A stretch of DNA of 64,000 nt from Bacteroidota bacterium (GTDB lineage: Bacteria > Bacteroidota > Ignavibacteria > Palsa-1295): positions 372,001 through 436,000 of the forward strand of contig JAFDZW010000005.1 in the NCBI GenBank assembly GCA_018266755.1, in the 5' to 3' direction. Shown here in pieces: positions 55,754 to 64,000 of the stretch; within the stretch, counting starts at the first letter, position 1, and every line of letters starts with the position of its first letter. The notes below the pieces were generated by a model. That model made no database searches. It was not told the DNA's origin and was given only the letters and a program-made list of their open reading frames with translations. A program made the translations under genes and the position numbers.

Positions 55754-56329
55754 ATGACGACGCAATTAGCATTGAGCCCTGCACAGCGACACCAGGCGAC
55801 CAGCGAGGCGATCAGGATTGAGCGGCGAAAGCTGCTCGACTTCATACGCCGTCGCGTCCCGAGCGAAGCCGATGCGGAAGACATTCTGCAGGATGTCTTC
55901 TATCAGTTCGCGAACGCAATGCAGGACGGCGTTATCACCCAAACAACCGCCTGGCTCTACCGTGTTGCGGGAAACCGGATCATCGACTGGTACCGCAAAA
56001 AGAAGACCGAGAACTTCTCGCAGGTGAATGCCGCAATGGGCGGCAGCGAAGACGGAGAATTCGACATCGAAGACATGATCTTCGACCTCGAGGACGGACC
56101 TGAAGCAGTGCTCGAACGCGAGCTGATCTGGGACGAAATCACCGCTGCGCTCGACGAGTTGCCGACCGAACAACGCGAGGCCTTCGTCCAACAGGAAATG
56201 CAAGGCCGCAGCTTCCGCGAGATGTCTGCCGAAACCGGCACACCCATTAATACCCTCATTTCACGCAAACGCTACGCCGTGCTTTTCTTGCGCGAGCGGT
56301 TGCAAGATCTCTACGACAATCTGTTTTGA
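55754..56329 (+). CDS. ECF-family RNA polymerase sigma factor
   Basis: 191 residues from the ATG at 55754, with GGAG just upstream. Region 2 (about 25-90) contains VPSEADAEDILQDVFYQFANAMQ and TTAWLYRVAGNRIIDWYRK; region 4 (about 130-185) contains LDELPTEQREAFVQQEMQGRSFREMSA. An acidic spacer of about 35 residues lies between. Directs transcription of an unknown regulon. The next gene, 15 bases on, encodes a two-TM protein that is its likely membrane partner. Confidence 0.92.
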   Translation: MTTQLALSPAQRHQATSEAIRIERRKLLDFIRRRVPSEADAEDILQDVFYQFANAMQDGVITQTTAWLYRVAGNRIIDWYRKKKTENFSQVNAAMGGSEDGEFDIEDMIFDLEDGPEAVLERELIWDEITAALDELPTEQREAFVQQEMQGRSFREMSAETGTPINTLISRKRYAVLFLRERLQDLYDNLF

Positions 56330-56344
56330 AAGAAAGGAAAGGTT

Positions 56345-56995
56345 ATGTTTACTCATGATATGAACGACCGCAACAAGTGGATGAAAGTCCCGATGGCGAT
56401 CCTCTTCGGAGCCCTAGCGGTTGGTGTCTTCGGGTGGGTCGCGATGTCGCTGTGGAATTTCACGGTGCCCGACCTCTTCCACGGCCCGGTCCTCTCCTAT
56501 TGGCAGGCGGTTGCACTGCTGATCTTGTCGAAGATATTCTTCGGCGGATTCCATGGCAGGCATCGCCACCGCGGCGGGCATCATGGCCCTCAATGCGGCA
56601 GCGACACGATGCCGAACGACTTGCACAACGAGTCGGACAAGAAGGAATGGTCACGCTACCTGCTTCGGATGATGTGGATGAAGCAGATGCACAAGATCTA
56701 CTGGATGAAGCATCTCACTCCCCAGGAGCGCGAGAATCTGACGGAAGAGTGGAAACGCGGGTGGACCGAACCCTACAAGCCGTGGGAGGACATGCCGGGT
56801 GATTGGCTCAATCAATCGGAAAAGGAGGAATGGTCGCGGTACGTCTTGCGCATGCTGTGGCTCAAGCAGATGCATAAGATCTACTGGATGAAGAACCTCA
56901 CCCCGGAGCAACGTGAGCAGATGCGAGAAGAGTGGAAACGTAATTGGACCGAAGACTTCAAACCGTGGGAAGAAGAGACGAAACCGAATCCGTGA
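56345..56995 (+). CDS. Two-TM protein with a duplicated cytoplasmic domain, partner of the ECF sigma
   Basis: 216 residues. Two helices (about 17-37 and 48-66) share the pattern WNFTVPDLFHGPVLSYWQA-LLILSKIFFGGF, a small membrane module often found just after ECF sigma genes. A His/Gly-rich stretch (HGRHRHRGGHHG) follows, which could bind metal. The rest is two tandem copies of a ~55-residue domain: EWSRYLLRMMWMKQMHKIYW...PWED (about 99-147) and EWSRYVLRMLWLKQMHKIYW...PWEE (about 160-210). Unlike an ordinary zinc-type anti-sigma factor, there is no HxxxCxxC motif. Could sense a metal or envelope stress; unproven. Confidence 0.7.
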   Translation: MFTHDMNDRNKWMKVPMAILFGALAVGVFGWVAMSLWNFTVPDLFHGPVLSYWQAVALLILSKIFFGGFHGRHRHRGGHHGPQCGSDTMPNDLHNESDKKEWSRYLLRMMWMKQMHKIYWMKHLTPQERENLTEEWKRGWTEPYKPWEDMPGDWLNQSEKEEWSRYVLRMLWLKQMHKIYWMKNLTPEQREQMREEWKRNWTEDFKPWEEETKPNP

Positions 56996-57003
56996 AATTG
57001 CAT

Positions 57004-57104
57004 GTCATTCTGACCCTGAACGAAGTGAAGGGGAAGAATCTCTTCAGGCGTGTACGAAGCCCGGAGGCAATCCGAAAGGGATTCTTCGCTTTGCTCAGAA
57101 TGAC
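57004..57104. repeat. Dispersed inverted-repeat element (REP/MITE-like)
   Basis: 101 bases with 10-bp inverted ends GTCATTCTGA (57004-57013) and TCAGAATGAC (57095-57104). GAAGAATCTC-type halves lie inside. This kind of element is widely dispersed in bacterial genomes. It lies between two convergent genes, so it may also act as a terminator or mRNA-end structure. A related fragment sits near 55,625-55,660. Confidence 0.75.
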
Positions 57105-57117
57105 GTGATGAGGAGAA

Positions 57118-58998
57118 TCAGAATCCGAATTCCTTCCAACGTTCATTGACACGGGAGACGATCACCGGATCCATGATGCACGGATTCGGATACCCTGTCT
57201 TCCACGTGGCATCGATGCCCATGATGCCTCGATAGATCGGGACGGTCCGTTCAAGGTGCGACGACGTAAAGAATACATCACGCGCCGCATCGAAGCGGGT
57301 GAAGATGCCCCAGAGGACTTCAAGATCGGAGTTAAGGTCAACGTCCTCGCTAACCGCCGCGACGATCTTTGTGCCGCGAGGCAAGTAGCGGACAGCATCG
57401 ACAGAGATAAGCTTCTTGACGACTTCGCTTCCTACCGTCTCCTGCGGCGCAGCAAACTCAGCCTCGGTCTTCTTCGCCGCATTCTCAGCCGTAGAGAACG
57501 GGCCTCGTACTTTGACAACCAACAGCGTATCCTCAATGAGGCGAGAGCCGACGATTCGACCGTCGATGTTCGAGAGCTCAGCGGAAGCCGTCCCCGTCAT
57601 CCCAACGAATTCGTTAACCTCACGGGCAGGATATGCTCCCCCGCTCGCCGACGCCGAGAATTTCCTCGTTGCATCGAGGATCATCTTCGAGCCGAGGTTC
57701 ATCGTGTAGGACGTGAAGTCGAGCGTATCGAGCGGGACGCGGGGAATGATGATCAAATCGTAGTGCGGATCGAAATTCTCGCCGATGGCACGAATGAGGG
57801 CACGATGATCTCGATTCTTGACGTCATGATCGACAACGACAGCACATTTCGTCAGCGAAAGCTGACCGTCGGCAACGAGCGACAAGGCGGTCTTCATCGC
57901 CTCTTTTCCGTAGCGTTGCTGCATTGCGATTCCGAGCAAGTTATGGAATCCGGCCTCAAAGAATGCCCAGATGTCGCTGACTTCGGGGTGCATGAGTCGG
58001 GCCAACGGACTTAAGATCCGTTGCGTGGCGTCGCCAAGCCACTTGTCTTCCATCGGTGGCTTTCCGACAACGGTTGCTGCGAAGATCGGATTTTCGCGGG
58101 TAGTGATCTTCTTGACGTTGAAGACCGGAAACATCCCCGCATGAGAGTAGTGACCGAAGTGATCACCGAACGGGCCCTCGAGCCGACGCGTCACGCGCGG
58201 CACGATGCCTTCGAGGACGAACTCGGCATCGGCGGGTACTTGGATGCTGACCGACTTCCCTCTCGTCATCCGAGTCGCCTCGCCGCGAAGAAAGCCGGCG
58301 AACATGACCTCGTCGATCCCCTCGGGCAGCGGCGCGATTGTCGCAAGCAGCATTGCAGGGTCGGTCCCAACGGCAATGGCGATCTCGAGGTCGCGGTTCA
58401 TCGACTCGGCAACGCGGTAATGAAAGCCGCCGCCCTTCTGGATCTGCCAGTGAATGCCCGTCGTCTGCTCGTCGAAGACTTGGACACGGTACATCCCCAC
58501 GTTTCGTTTGCCGGTACGCGGGTCGTAGGTAAAGACTTCGGGCAACGTGATAAACTTGCCGGCGTCGTCCTGCCAGGTTTGCAGGATCGGAAGATCCGAC
58601 AGCTTCGTCGCAATATCAAGCCTCGGCGTGGCAGTCGCCTTGGCACGGGCGGCAACAATGCGACGGCCGAGCGACATGGCCGACTCGTAGATCGCCTTTG
58701 GCTTCGGGGGCATCAGTTGCTCGGCGACGTGAATGAGTTGCTGACCCAAGGCATCGGGCGACGTACCGATCGCAAGTTCGACCCGACGGTCGCTTGCGAG
58801 GATGTTCATTGCAAGCGGATATTTCGAGCCTATGACATTCTCGAACAGAAGGGCTTTGCGTCCTTCGCGCATCGCACGGACGGCGATCTCGCTGGTTTCG
58901 AGAAAAGGGTCTACCGGAGCACTGATCCGCAGAAGCTCTCCTTCGGCGTCGAGAACTCGAAGAAAATCACGAAGCGTATGGATCGGAGCGCGGCGCAT
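57118..58998 (-). CDS. UbiD-family decarboxylase (prFMN-dependent), probable menaquinone pathway
   Basis: 626 residues, longer than many UbiD (about 490) but normal for the menaquinone-associated group. Key stretches: RRAPIHTLRDFLR at the start, HWQIQKGGGFHYR near the cofactor site, AEFVLEGIVPR, GPFGDHFGHYSH, and the Glu/Arg-rich middle. It needs prenylated FMN made by UbiX, encoded three bases upstream. With the UbiA gene it would remove the carboxyl group from a prenylated naphthoate (MqnL role) or hydroxybenzoate; the futalosine route is an inference from context. Confidence 0.85.
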   Translation of the reverse strand: MRRAPIHTLRDFLRVLDAEGELLRISAPVDPFLETSEIAVRAMREGRKALLFENVIGSKYPLAMNILASDRRVELAIGTSPDALGQQLIHVAEQLMPPKPKAIYESAMSLGRRIVAARAKATATPRLDIATKLSDLPILQTWQDDAGKFITLPEVFTYDPRTGKRNVGMYRVQVFDEQTTGIHWQIQKGGGFHYRVAESMNRDLEIAIAVGTDPAMLLATIAPLPEGIDEVMFAGFLRGEATRMTRGKSVSIQVPADAEFVLEGIVPRVTRRLEGPFGDHFGHYSHAGMFPVFNVKKITTRENPIFAATVVGKPPMEDKWLGDATQRILSPLARLMHPEVSDIWAFFEAGFHNLLGIAMQQRYGKEAMKTALSLVADGQLSLTKCAVVVDHDVKNRDHRALIRAIGENFDPHYDLIIIPRVPLDTLDFTSYTMNLGSKMILDATRKFSASASGGAYPAREVNEFVGMTGTASAELSNIDGRIVGSRLIEDTLLVVKVRGPFSTAENAAKKTEAEFAAPQETVGSEVVKKLISVDAVRYLPRGTKIVAAVSEDVDLNSDLEVLWGIFTRFDAARDVFFTSSHLERTVPIYRGIMGIDATWKTGYPNPCIMDPVIVSRVNERWKEFGF

Positions 58999-59001
58999 GG
59001 G

Positions 59002-59586
59002 TTATTCGAGGTCCTCGCTTCGCCAGCCGCCGCCGACATCGACGCCGCAGTGTTGCAGGACTTTGTCGACAAACCCCTGGACGTACTTCTCCACTGTATC
59101 AGGCACATAGTACAGTGGAGGGCTGATCGGCATAACAATGACGCCTTCACGAGAAAGCATCGCAAGCTGTTCGAGCGTGATGGTCGAAAGCGGCGTCTCG
59201 CGAACGCAGATGATCATCTTCGTCCGCTCCTTCAGGCAGACGGCTGCCGTTCGCGTGATAAGCGTATCACCAATTCCCGCGGCGATCTTGCCGATCGTCG
59301 AGGTCGACGCGGGGATGATGACGTATGCGTCGATGCGGTTCGTGCCTGAGGCTAGAGGCGCTGTCAGGTCAGTATCGGCAAAGGCACGCTTGTAGTAGGG
59401 CGCAAGCTGCTTTTCAGGATCGGCGAGGCCAAGTTCGTCCTTGGCAACAGCCTTTCCCCACTTACTCATGACGACGAACTTGTCACCCGGGCAGCGTTTC
59501 AGAAAATCCTGAGCATACACACTACCGCTCGAGCCGGTAATCCCGACGGCAATGCGAAGCGGCTTTGGTGCGGCGATTTCACTCAT
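59002..59586 (-). CDS. ubiX: UbiX flavin prenyltransferase
   Basis: 194 residues. Flavodoxin-like Rossmann start with RIAVGITGSSGSVYAQDFL; IIPASTSTIGKIAAGIGDTLITRTAAVCLKE is the phosphate/FMN-binding region (marked by its ends). Prenylates FMN with dimethylallyl phosphate to give the UbiD cofactor. It overlaps the UbiA stop (ATGA) and precedes the UbiD gene by three bases, so cofactor maker and user are coupled. Confidence 0.93.
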   Translation of the reverse strand: MSEIAAPKPLRIAVGITGSSGSVYAQDFLKRCPGDKFVVMSKWGKAVAKDELGLADPEKQLAPYYKRAFADTDLTAPLASGTNRIDAYVIIPASTSTIGKIAAGIGDTLITRTAAVCLKERTKMIICVRETPLSTITLEQLAMLSREGVIVMPISPPLYYVPDTVEKYVQGFVDKVLQHCGVDVGGGWRSEDLE

Positions 59587-60461
59587 GGCAACGCAAGCTC
59601 CACACCGGTGAGAACGAAACTGAAGACGACAAAGCCAAGCAACGCATTGATCTTGAAGAATGCAAGTTCGACATCTTCCGCTTTCGCCTGTTCGAGATAC
59701 AGCAGGTATCCTGCGGCGATCAGCAGGATGGCAACAACGATGCTCCCTGCGAAGGCAGAAAGATAAACACCAGCCAACAGTAGGAAGGCGAGCACATGAA
59801 TGAAGCCGGAATAACGCAATGCGCGCTTCTTGCCAAAACGAGCTGGGAACGAGAACAGGCCCTCCTTCTTGTCGAACTCTTCGTCGGCAGTAGCATAGAT
59901 GATATCAAAGCCTGCCACCCAACACCACGTAAAGAGGAAGAGACAGGCTGCGGGCAAGATTCGCATGTCAACCATGGGGTTAACCGCGAAATAACCGCCG
60001 AGCGAGCCTAGTGCGAGCGAGAGGCCCACGCCAAAATGCGCGAGCACCGTGAATCGTTTGAGAAACGGATACAAGCCGAACACCAGCAGTGGGATCGGAG
60101 AGAGCGCAAAGCATAGCGAGTTGATCTGCGACGCGGCGATGAGATAGATGACAATACCCGCCGCAAGGACACTGTATCCTTGTGACAGTGTCATTCTACC
60201 ACTCGGGAGATCACGTGTCGCAGTACGAGGATTCTTCGCATCAATGTGGCGATCCACGATACGATTCATCGCGAAGCCGGTCGTGCGGGCTCCGGTCGCG
60301 GCAACGAGCACCAATACCCCAAGCTTAATGAGCTCGAACGTGCTCGGCACAGGCTGATGTGCGTTCGAAAGCGCAAAGTAGCCGAGCGCCATACCCGAGT
60401 AGATCATCGGGAGCGAAAAGAGCGTATGCTCGATCTTGACGAATGAAAAATACTTGTTCAC
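59583..60461 (-). CDS. UbiA-family aromatic prenyltransferase, MqnP-like
   Basis: 292 residues with seven to nine hydrophobic helices. First Asp motif in NRIVDRHIDAKN, second in DIIYATADEEFDKKEG. UbiA family. In this operon with UbiX and UbiD it most likely prenylates 1,4-dihydroxy-6-naphthoate (MqnP); 4-hydroxybenzoate prenylation cannot be excluded. ATGA overlaps tie it to aroQ upstream and ubiX downstream. Confidence 0.85.
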   Translation of the reverse strand: MNKYFSFVKIEHTLFSLPMIYSGMALGYFALSNAHQPVPSTFELIKLGVLVLVAATGARTTGFAMNRIVDRHIDAKNPRTATRDLPSGRMTLSQGYSVLAAGIVIYLIAASQINSLCFALSPIPLLVFGLYPFLKRFTVLAHFGVGLSLALGSLGGYFAVNPMVDMRILPAACLFLFTWCWVAGFDIIYATADEEFDKKEGLFSFPARFGKKRALRYSGFIHVLAFLLLAGVYLSAFAGSIVVAILLIAAGYLLYLEQAKAEDVELAFFKINALLGFVVFSFVLTGVELALP

Positions 60462-60892
60462 GATATCGTTGCAGCGAGTGTCCGAAGCGCCTCTTCATAC
60501 CCGGCGGCTCCCTTGCCCATGATACGCGTCACATTGGGCAGCCCCTCAAACACCGATCGCTGCCGAAAACTTTCACGTTTCGACAGGTCGGAAAGATGCA
60601 CTTCGGTCAAGGGTTTAGCGAACGCTGCAATCGCGTCACGCAGCGCATACGAGTAATGTGTATATGCCCCCGGATTCATGATGATGGCATCCGCCCACTT
60701 GCGAAATTGATGAATCAGGTCCACGAGCACCCCCTCATGATTCGACTGGAATGCTCGGACGCCAACACCCAGCTCGGCCGCAATACGGTACAAGCGTTCG
60801 TTAATATCAGCGAGCGTATCGTGTCCGTACACTTCCGGCTCACGTTCGCCGAGCAAGTTCAGATTCGGGCCGTGCAAGATGAGAATATTCAT
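60458..60892 (-). CDS. aroQ: Type II 3-dehydroquinate dehydratase
   Basis: 144 residues, the size of type II enzymes. Signature HGPNLNLLGEREPEVYG at the start (with the catalytic Tyr), NPGAYTHYSYALRDAI, and the VHLSDL/FRQRSV end. Dehydrates 3-dehydroquinate to 3-dehydroshikimate. It overlaps aroKB upstream and the UbiA gene downstream by ATGA. Confidence 0.95.
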   Translation of the reverse strand: MNILILHGPNLNLLGEREPEVYGHDTLADINERLYRIAAELGVGVRAFQSNHEGVLVDLIHQFRKWADAIIMNPGAYTHYSYALRDAIAAFAKPLTEVHLSDLSKRESFRQRSVFEGLPNVTRIMGKGAAGYEEALRTLAATIS

Positions 60893-62592
60893 ACTACCGA
60901 AAGGGCGAATGCGATCGCGCGTTTGATCGCGGATGTGTCAACATCGTTGACCGCCACTGCTCTACCGATACGCTCCAGCAGGATCAACCGGTTTGCTCCA
61001 CGACTACTCTTCTTGTCCGAACGCATGTGCGAGTATACCTCATCTACGGTGCAATCGACCGACGGCACCGGCAAACGACCAAGCACCACTTCGATCTGTT
61101 GCCAATCGTCCTCGGGAAGCATCCCTTCCTCCATCGACAACCACGCGGCAGCTCGCATCCCGAGCGCAACGGCCTCGCCATGAAGCAGTGAAGTAAACCC
61201 GGTGGCAGACTCGAACGCATGAGCGAACGTGTGGCCGAAGTTCAGCAGCTCCCGCACGCCGGACTTTCGTTCGAACTCGTCGGAGTCGGTGTAGCGAAGC
61301 TTTTCCTTGACTGCATCACGGATCAGTACCTCGTATCCGGGATCGATGCCCCGCAGCAAGCGTCGGATGGACTTGGAGAGTCGAGCCCATAATTCCTCGT
61401 TACCGATCAACGCATACTTTAGGAGTTCAGAGAGACCGGACTGCAATTCGCGTTTGGGAAGCGTCTGTAGGTAGAGCGGATCAACGATCACACGTCGCGG
61501 TGGATAGAACGCTCCGAGCATATTCTTGCCCCCCTCGAAATCGATCCCTGTCTTGCCTCCGATCGAAGCATCGATCTGACCGATCAAGCTTGTCGGAACG
61601 TGAACCAACGGGATTCCCCGTTTATAGATACTTGCAGCGAAGCCAACCAGATCCGTTACCACACCACCTCCGAGGGCGACTACGAGATCGTCCTTACGCG
61701 ACACTCCAAGCGTCGAGAACTCCCGGAGCAGTTCAAAAAGCTGCGTCTCGTTCTTGTGTGTCTCACCGGCATCCACAGTAATTTGATGGATCGACAGCAA
61801 GTCGCGCGTTTCTTTGGCCAGCGATTGTGTGAGTTTCTTCAGATGGAGCGGAGCGACATTTGAATCGGTCACGAGCACGATGCGGCTCGCGGCGAAATCC
61901 CACGCTGAGCGCGCAAGTTCGACCGCTGTGATACCGCTACCGACGGAGACCGGATAGTCGCCGAATGCAGAGCGTGCGATCAGCGATTCAAAGCGCGGAC
62001 GAAGTTTGACGCGCCGCGACATCTGCTCGAGTGCCTTCATCAACTCTTGCGCCAGGTCCTCTGCATCGCGCTCCCCTTCGCTCTGGAAGCGGGCGACAAA
62101 GTGAAGCGTAGCCTGCTCGTAAAACTTCTGACGTGCGTTGTATAGCTCACGCAACTTCGTCGTAAGCTCTTCAACGGAGTTCGAGCGTAACAGCGGCCGC
62201 ATAGTCCCGGAGAGGACACCGGCAACAACATTCTTCGCGGCTTGACGCACTGTCACGTCGATCCATACGACCACGCCGCTCCCACGCATGATCTGGCGGT
62301 TGAGCGAACTGACAGGAGTACCGCCTCCCGTTGCGATCACGTACGGCTTCTGATGAAAGTTCTGATCGGCAAGCTCGGCCAGCACATTCGTCTCAAACGC
62401 TCGAAAGGCCTCTTCGCCACCACTGTCGAAGATCTCACTGATCGTTCGTCCCGCGCGCCGTTCGATCTCCGAGTCGAGATCGATGAACGAATAGCCGCTC
62501 TTCGAGAGCTCGGAAGCAAGCGCGCGGCCGATACTTGTCTTGCCGGCACCGGGAAGGCCGGTCAGATAGATATGTCGTCCGCGCCACGTCAC
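60889..62592 (-). CDS. aroKB: Shikimate kinase / 3-dehydroquinate synthase fusion
   Basis: 567 residues: an N-terminal shikimate kinase (about 1-175; P-loop GLPGAGKTS at 12-20, DLDSEIERRAGRTISEIF, ATGGGTPV) joined by a ~25-residue linker to 3-dehydroquinate synthase (about 200-567; ALGGGVVTDLVGFAASIYKRG, PTSLIGQIDASIGGKTG, NFGHTFAHAFE). One protein thus carries steps 2 and 5 of the shikimate pathway. The fusion is known in some bacteria. Overlaps aroC by ATGA. Confidence 0.95.
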   Translation of the reverse strand: MTWRGRHIYLTGLPGAGKTSIGRALASELSKSGYSFIDLDSEIERRAGRTISEIFDSGGEEAFRAFETNVLAELADQNFHQKPYVIATGGGTPVSSLNRQIMRGSGVVVWIDVTVRQAAKNVVAGVLSGTMRPLLRSNSVEELTTKLRELYNARQKFYEQATLHFVARFQSEGERDAEDLAQELMKALEQMSRRVKLRPRFESLIARSAFGDYPVSVGSGITAVELARSAWDFAASRIVLVTDSNVAPLHLKKLTQSLAKETRDLLSIHQITVDAGETHKNETQLFELLREFSTLGVSRKDDLVVALGGGVVTDLVGFAASIYKRGIPLVHVPTSLIGQIDASIGGKTGIDFEGGKNMLGAFYPPRRVIVDPLYLQTLPKRELQSGLSELLKYALIGNEELWARLSKSIRRLLRGIDPGYEVLIRDAVKEKLRYTDSDEFERKSGVRELLNFGHTFAHAFESATGFTSLLHGEAVALGMRAAAWLSMEEGMLPEDDWQQIEVVLGRLPVPSVDCTVDEVYSHMRSDKKSSRGANRLILLERIGRAVAVNDVDTSAIKRAIAFALSVV

Positions 62593-63764
62593 GATCTCCG
62601 CACCTCCTTCGCCCGGCGTGCATCGATTCGCTGCTGTAACTCAGCGAGGGTGTCGCCGCCGAATGTGTCGAGGATGGCGGCAGCAAGGGTGGTAGCAACG
62701 ACCTGTTCCACAATGATCGCGAGTGCGGGCACCGCACACACGTCACTGCGTTCGATATGGGCGGCCACGGGCTCACCACTTGAAAGATCGACCGAGCGCA
62801 GCGGACGCATCAGCGTCGAGATCGGCTTCATCGCCGCACGAACGATGAGTGGCATGCCGTTGGTCATTCCCCCTTCAAGCCCGCCTGCGTGATTCGACGC
62901 TCGAGTAAGTCTGCCATCTTGCAATAGGATCTCATCGTGGTCTGCAGACCCGGGGTTCATCGCCAGCGAGATGCCGTCTCCGATCTCCACAGCCTTCACT
63001 GCCTGAATGCTCATCACCGACTGCGCGAGTAGCCCGTCGAGCTTGCGATCCCACTGGACGTGGCTCCCAATACCGATCGGCAGACCGTAGAACTCGGTCT
63101 GTACGATGCCGCCGAGGGTGTCGCCATCCTTCTTTGCTTGGTCGATCAACGCGCATGCGGATTCCGTCGCGGCCGCATCGAACATCCTGACGGCCGATGA
63201 CGAAACCGTCGAACGCAGGTCATCGACTGATGCCGGTCGCCTGTGTTCGTCAACAACAACTGGTCCGATAGAACGCACGAATGACACAGAACCGATGCCG
63301 ACTTCCGAAAGAAGCTTCGAACACACGGCACCGAGCGCCACTCTCATCGCGGTTTCGCGTGCACTCGCTCGTTCGAGGACGTTTCTCAGATCATCAGTGT
63401 GATCGTACTTGATGGCACCGGCAAGATCCGCATGGCCGGGGCGAGGAACGGTCACTCGAGCGACGTCAGTCTCAGTCGGAGTGACGGACATTTTCTCTGT
63501 CCAATTCTTCCAATCTTTGTTCTTGATGCGAACGGCGATCGGTGCACCTGTCGTAACGCCAAAGCGAACGCCGCTGAGTATTTCCGCCTTGTCGGATTCG
63601 ATCGTTTGCCTGTGTGAGCGGCCGTAGCCCTTCTGACGCTCGGCAAGTACAGGATCGATGTCACGATCTGCCACGAGCGACAGCCCAGATGGCAGCCCCT
63701 CGACGATGCCAATAAGCGCCTCGCCGTGCGACTCGCCTGCGGTCAGTATGCGGAGCGTGGCCAT
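62589..63764 (-). CDS. aroC: Chorismate synthase
   Basis: 391 residues. Begins RILTAGESHGEALIGIVEGLPSG; GYGRSHRQTIESDKAEILSGV and RASARETAMRVALGA follow, with the GIVQ and MNPGSADHDE elements later on. FMN-dependent last step of the shikimate pathway. Start shares one base with the aroE stop (TGATG); its stop overlaps the aroKB start. Confidence 0.96.
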   Translation of the reverse strand: MATLRILTAGESHGEALIGIVEGLPSGLSLVADRDIDPVLAERQKGYGRSHRQTIESDKAEILSGVRFGVTTGAPIAVRIKNKDWKNWTEKMSVTPTETDVARVTVPRPGHADLAGAIKYDHTDDLRNVLERASARETAMRVALGAVCSKLLSEVGIGSVSFVRSIGPVVVDEHRRPASVDDLRSTVSSSAVRMFDAAATESACALIDQAKKDGDTLGGIVQTEFYGLPIGIGSHVQWDRKLDGLLAQSVMSIQAVKAVEIGDGISLAMNPGSADHDEILLQDGRLTRASNHAGGLEGGMTNGMPLIVRAAMKPISTLMRPLRSVDLSSGEPVAAHIERSDVCAVPALAIIVEQVVATTLAAAILDTFGGDTLAELQQRIDARRAKEVRRS

Positions 63765-64000
63765 CAGTCTGCGAGGTGCTTCGTGAATTTCTCCTTGAGC
63801 GAACGGTACTCGTCGTTCGTCAACGGTGACGTAGCCGGGATCATCCCATTTTGCCAGAACACCTGCGAGAGCGCAGCTTGCTCGATGAGCATCCCAAGTC
63901 CGTTCATGGTCTTTGCACCGGCGCTCGCAGCTGCGGCAAGGATAGGTGTCTGCGTAGGATTGTAGACAAGATCGATGGCCATGTCGCGGTCAGTCCATGC
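63764..64000 (-). CDS. aroE: Shikimate dehydrogenase, C-terminal part (cut by the window edge)
   Basis: About 79 residues of the C-terminus; the frame is open to the right edge. DLVYNPTQTPILAAAASAGAKTMNGLGMLIEQA is the AroE C-terminal hallmark (span marked by ends, includes the dinucleotide/substrate loop). Reduces 3-dehydroshikimate to shikimate. First visible gene of the operon; its stop overlaps the aroC start by one base. Confidence 0.88.
   Translation of the reverse strand, partial: AWTDRDMAIDLVYNPTQTPILAAAASAGAKTMNGLGMLIEQAALSQVFWQNGMIPATSPLTNDEYRSLKEKFTKHLAD

Noticed and set aside
58021-59349. 442-codon plus-strand frame opposite ubiD/ubiX
   Set aside because: Overlaps two sure genes in antisense and lacks any recognisable domain.

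Overview
The window comes from a bacterium of the FCB group, most likely the Bacteroidota/Chlorobiota side (Chlorobi, Ignavibacteria or Kapabacteria-like). Four things support this. Two giant surface proteins end in a type IX secretion sorting domain (LGQNYPNPF...). Many promoters carry the TAnnTTTG -7 element typical of that group. FabI is of the Bacteroidota type. A Rieske/cytochrome b pair lies beside a complete bchI-bchD-bchH magnesium-chelatase set, as expected in a relative of green sulfur bacteria. I see no rRNA, tRNA, CRISPR array or insertion sequence.

Layout. 1-23.7 kb is almost entirely minus-strand and is read from a BNR-repeat exported protein through ppx/gppA, secA, a solute-binding lipoprotein, era, a DUF1015 protein, fabI, a thioredoxin-fold/TPR protein, an aldehyde dehydrogenase, Rieske, cytochrome b, a small membrane protein, bchI, bchD, bchH and a 57-residue zinc-ribbon protein that overlaps the end of bchH. 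Many neighbours overlap by 1-8 bases. 23.7-32 kb holds central metabolism: enolase, phosphoglucomutase, a GT-C-like membrane protein, a thioesterase, threonine aldolase, and an Lrp-type regulator followed by glnA. 32-43 kb is mixed: a methyltransferase, a metal-responsive AraC/HMA locus, a di-heme peroxidase, an ABC exporter, isocitrate dehydrogenase, Sua5 and YihY.

43-50 kb holds a tandem duplication of a ~1000-residue T9SS-secreted protein. The last 1,825 bp of each copy is collinear and nearly identical, while the first part has diverged. Next comes a chaperone cluster: hsp20, a 28-residue membrane peptide and dnaK.

53.1-55.2 kb is an AT-richer insert with three genes: an HNH nuclease with a zinc ribbon, a DUF5343 protein, and a Swt1-like HEPN protein with an R-x4-H motif. 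It sits between palindromic sequences and is the best candidate here for an undescribed (possibly defence) system. It is followed by a promoter-palindrome unit that may make a short RNA, then an ECF sigma factor and a two-TM protein with a duplicated cytoplasmic domain.

57-64 kb is a tightly coupled minus-strand operon, aroE-aroC-aroKB(fusion)-aroQ-ubiA-ubiX-ubiD. It runs from shikimate to chorismate and on to a prenylated, decarboxylated quinone precursor, probably menaquinone by a futalosine-type route. That quinone would feed the Rieske/cytochrome b complex encoded at 7-8.5 kb.
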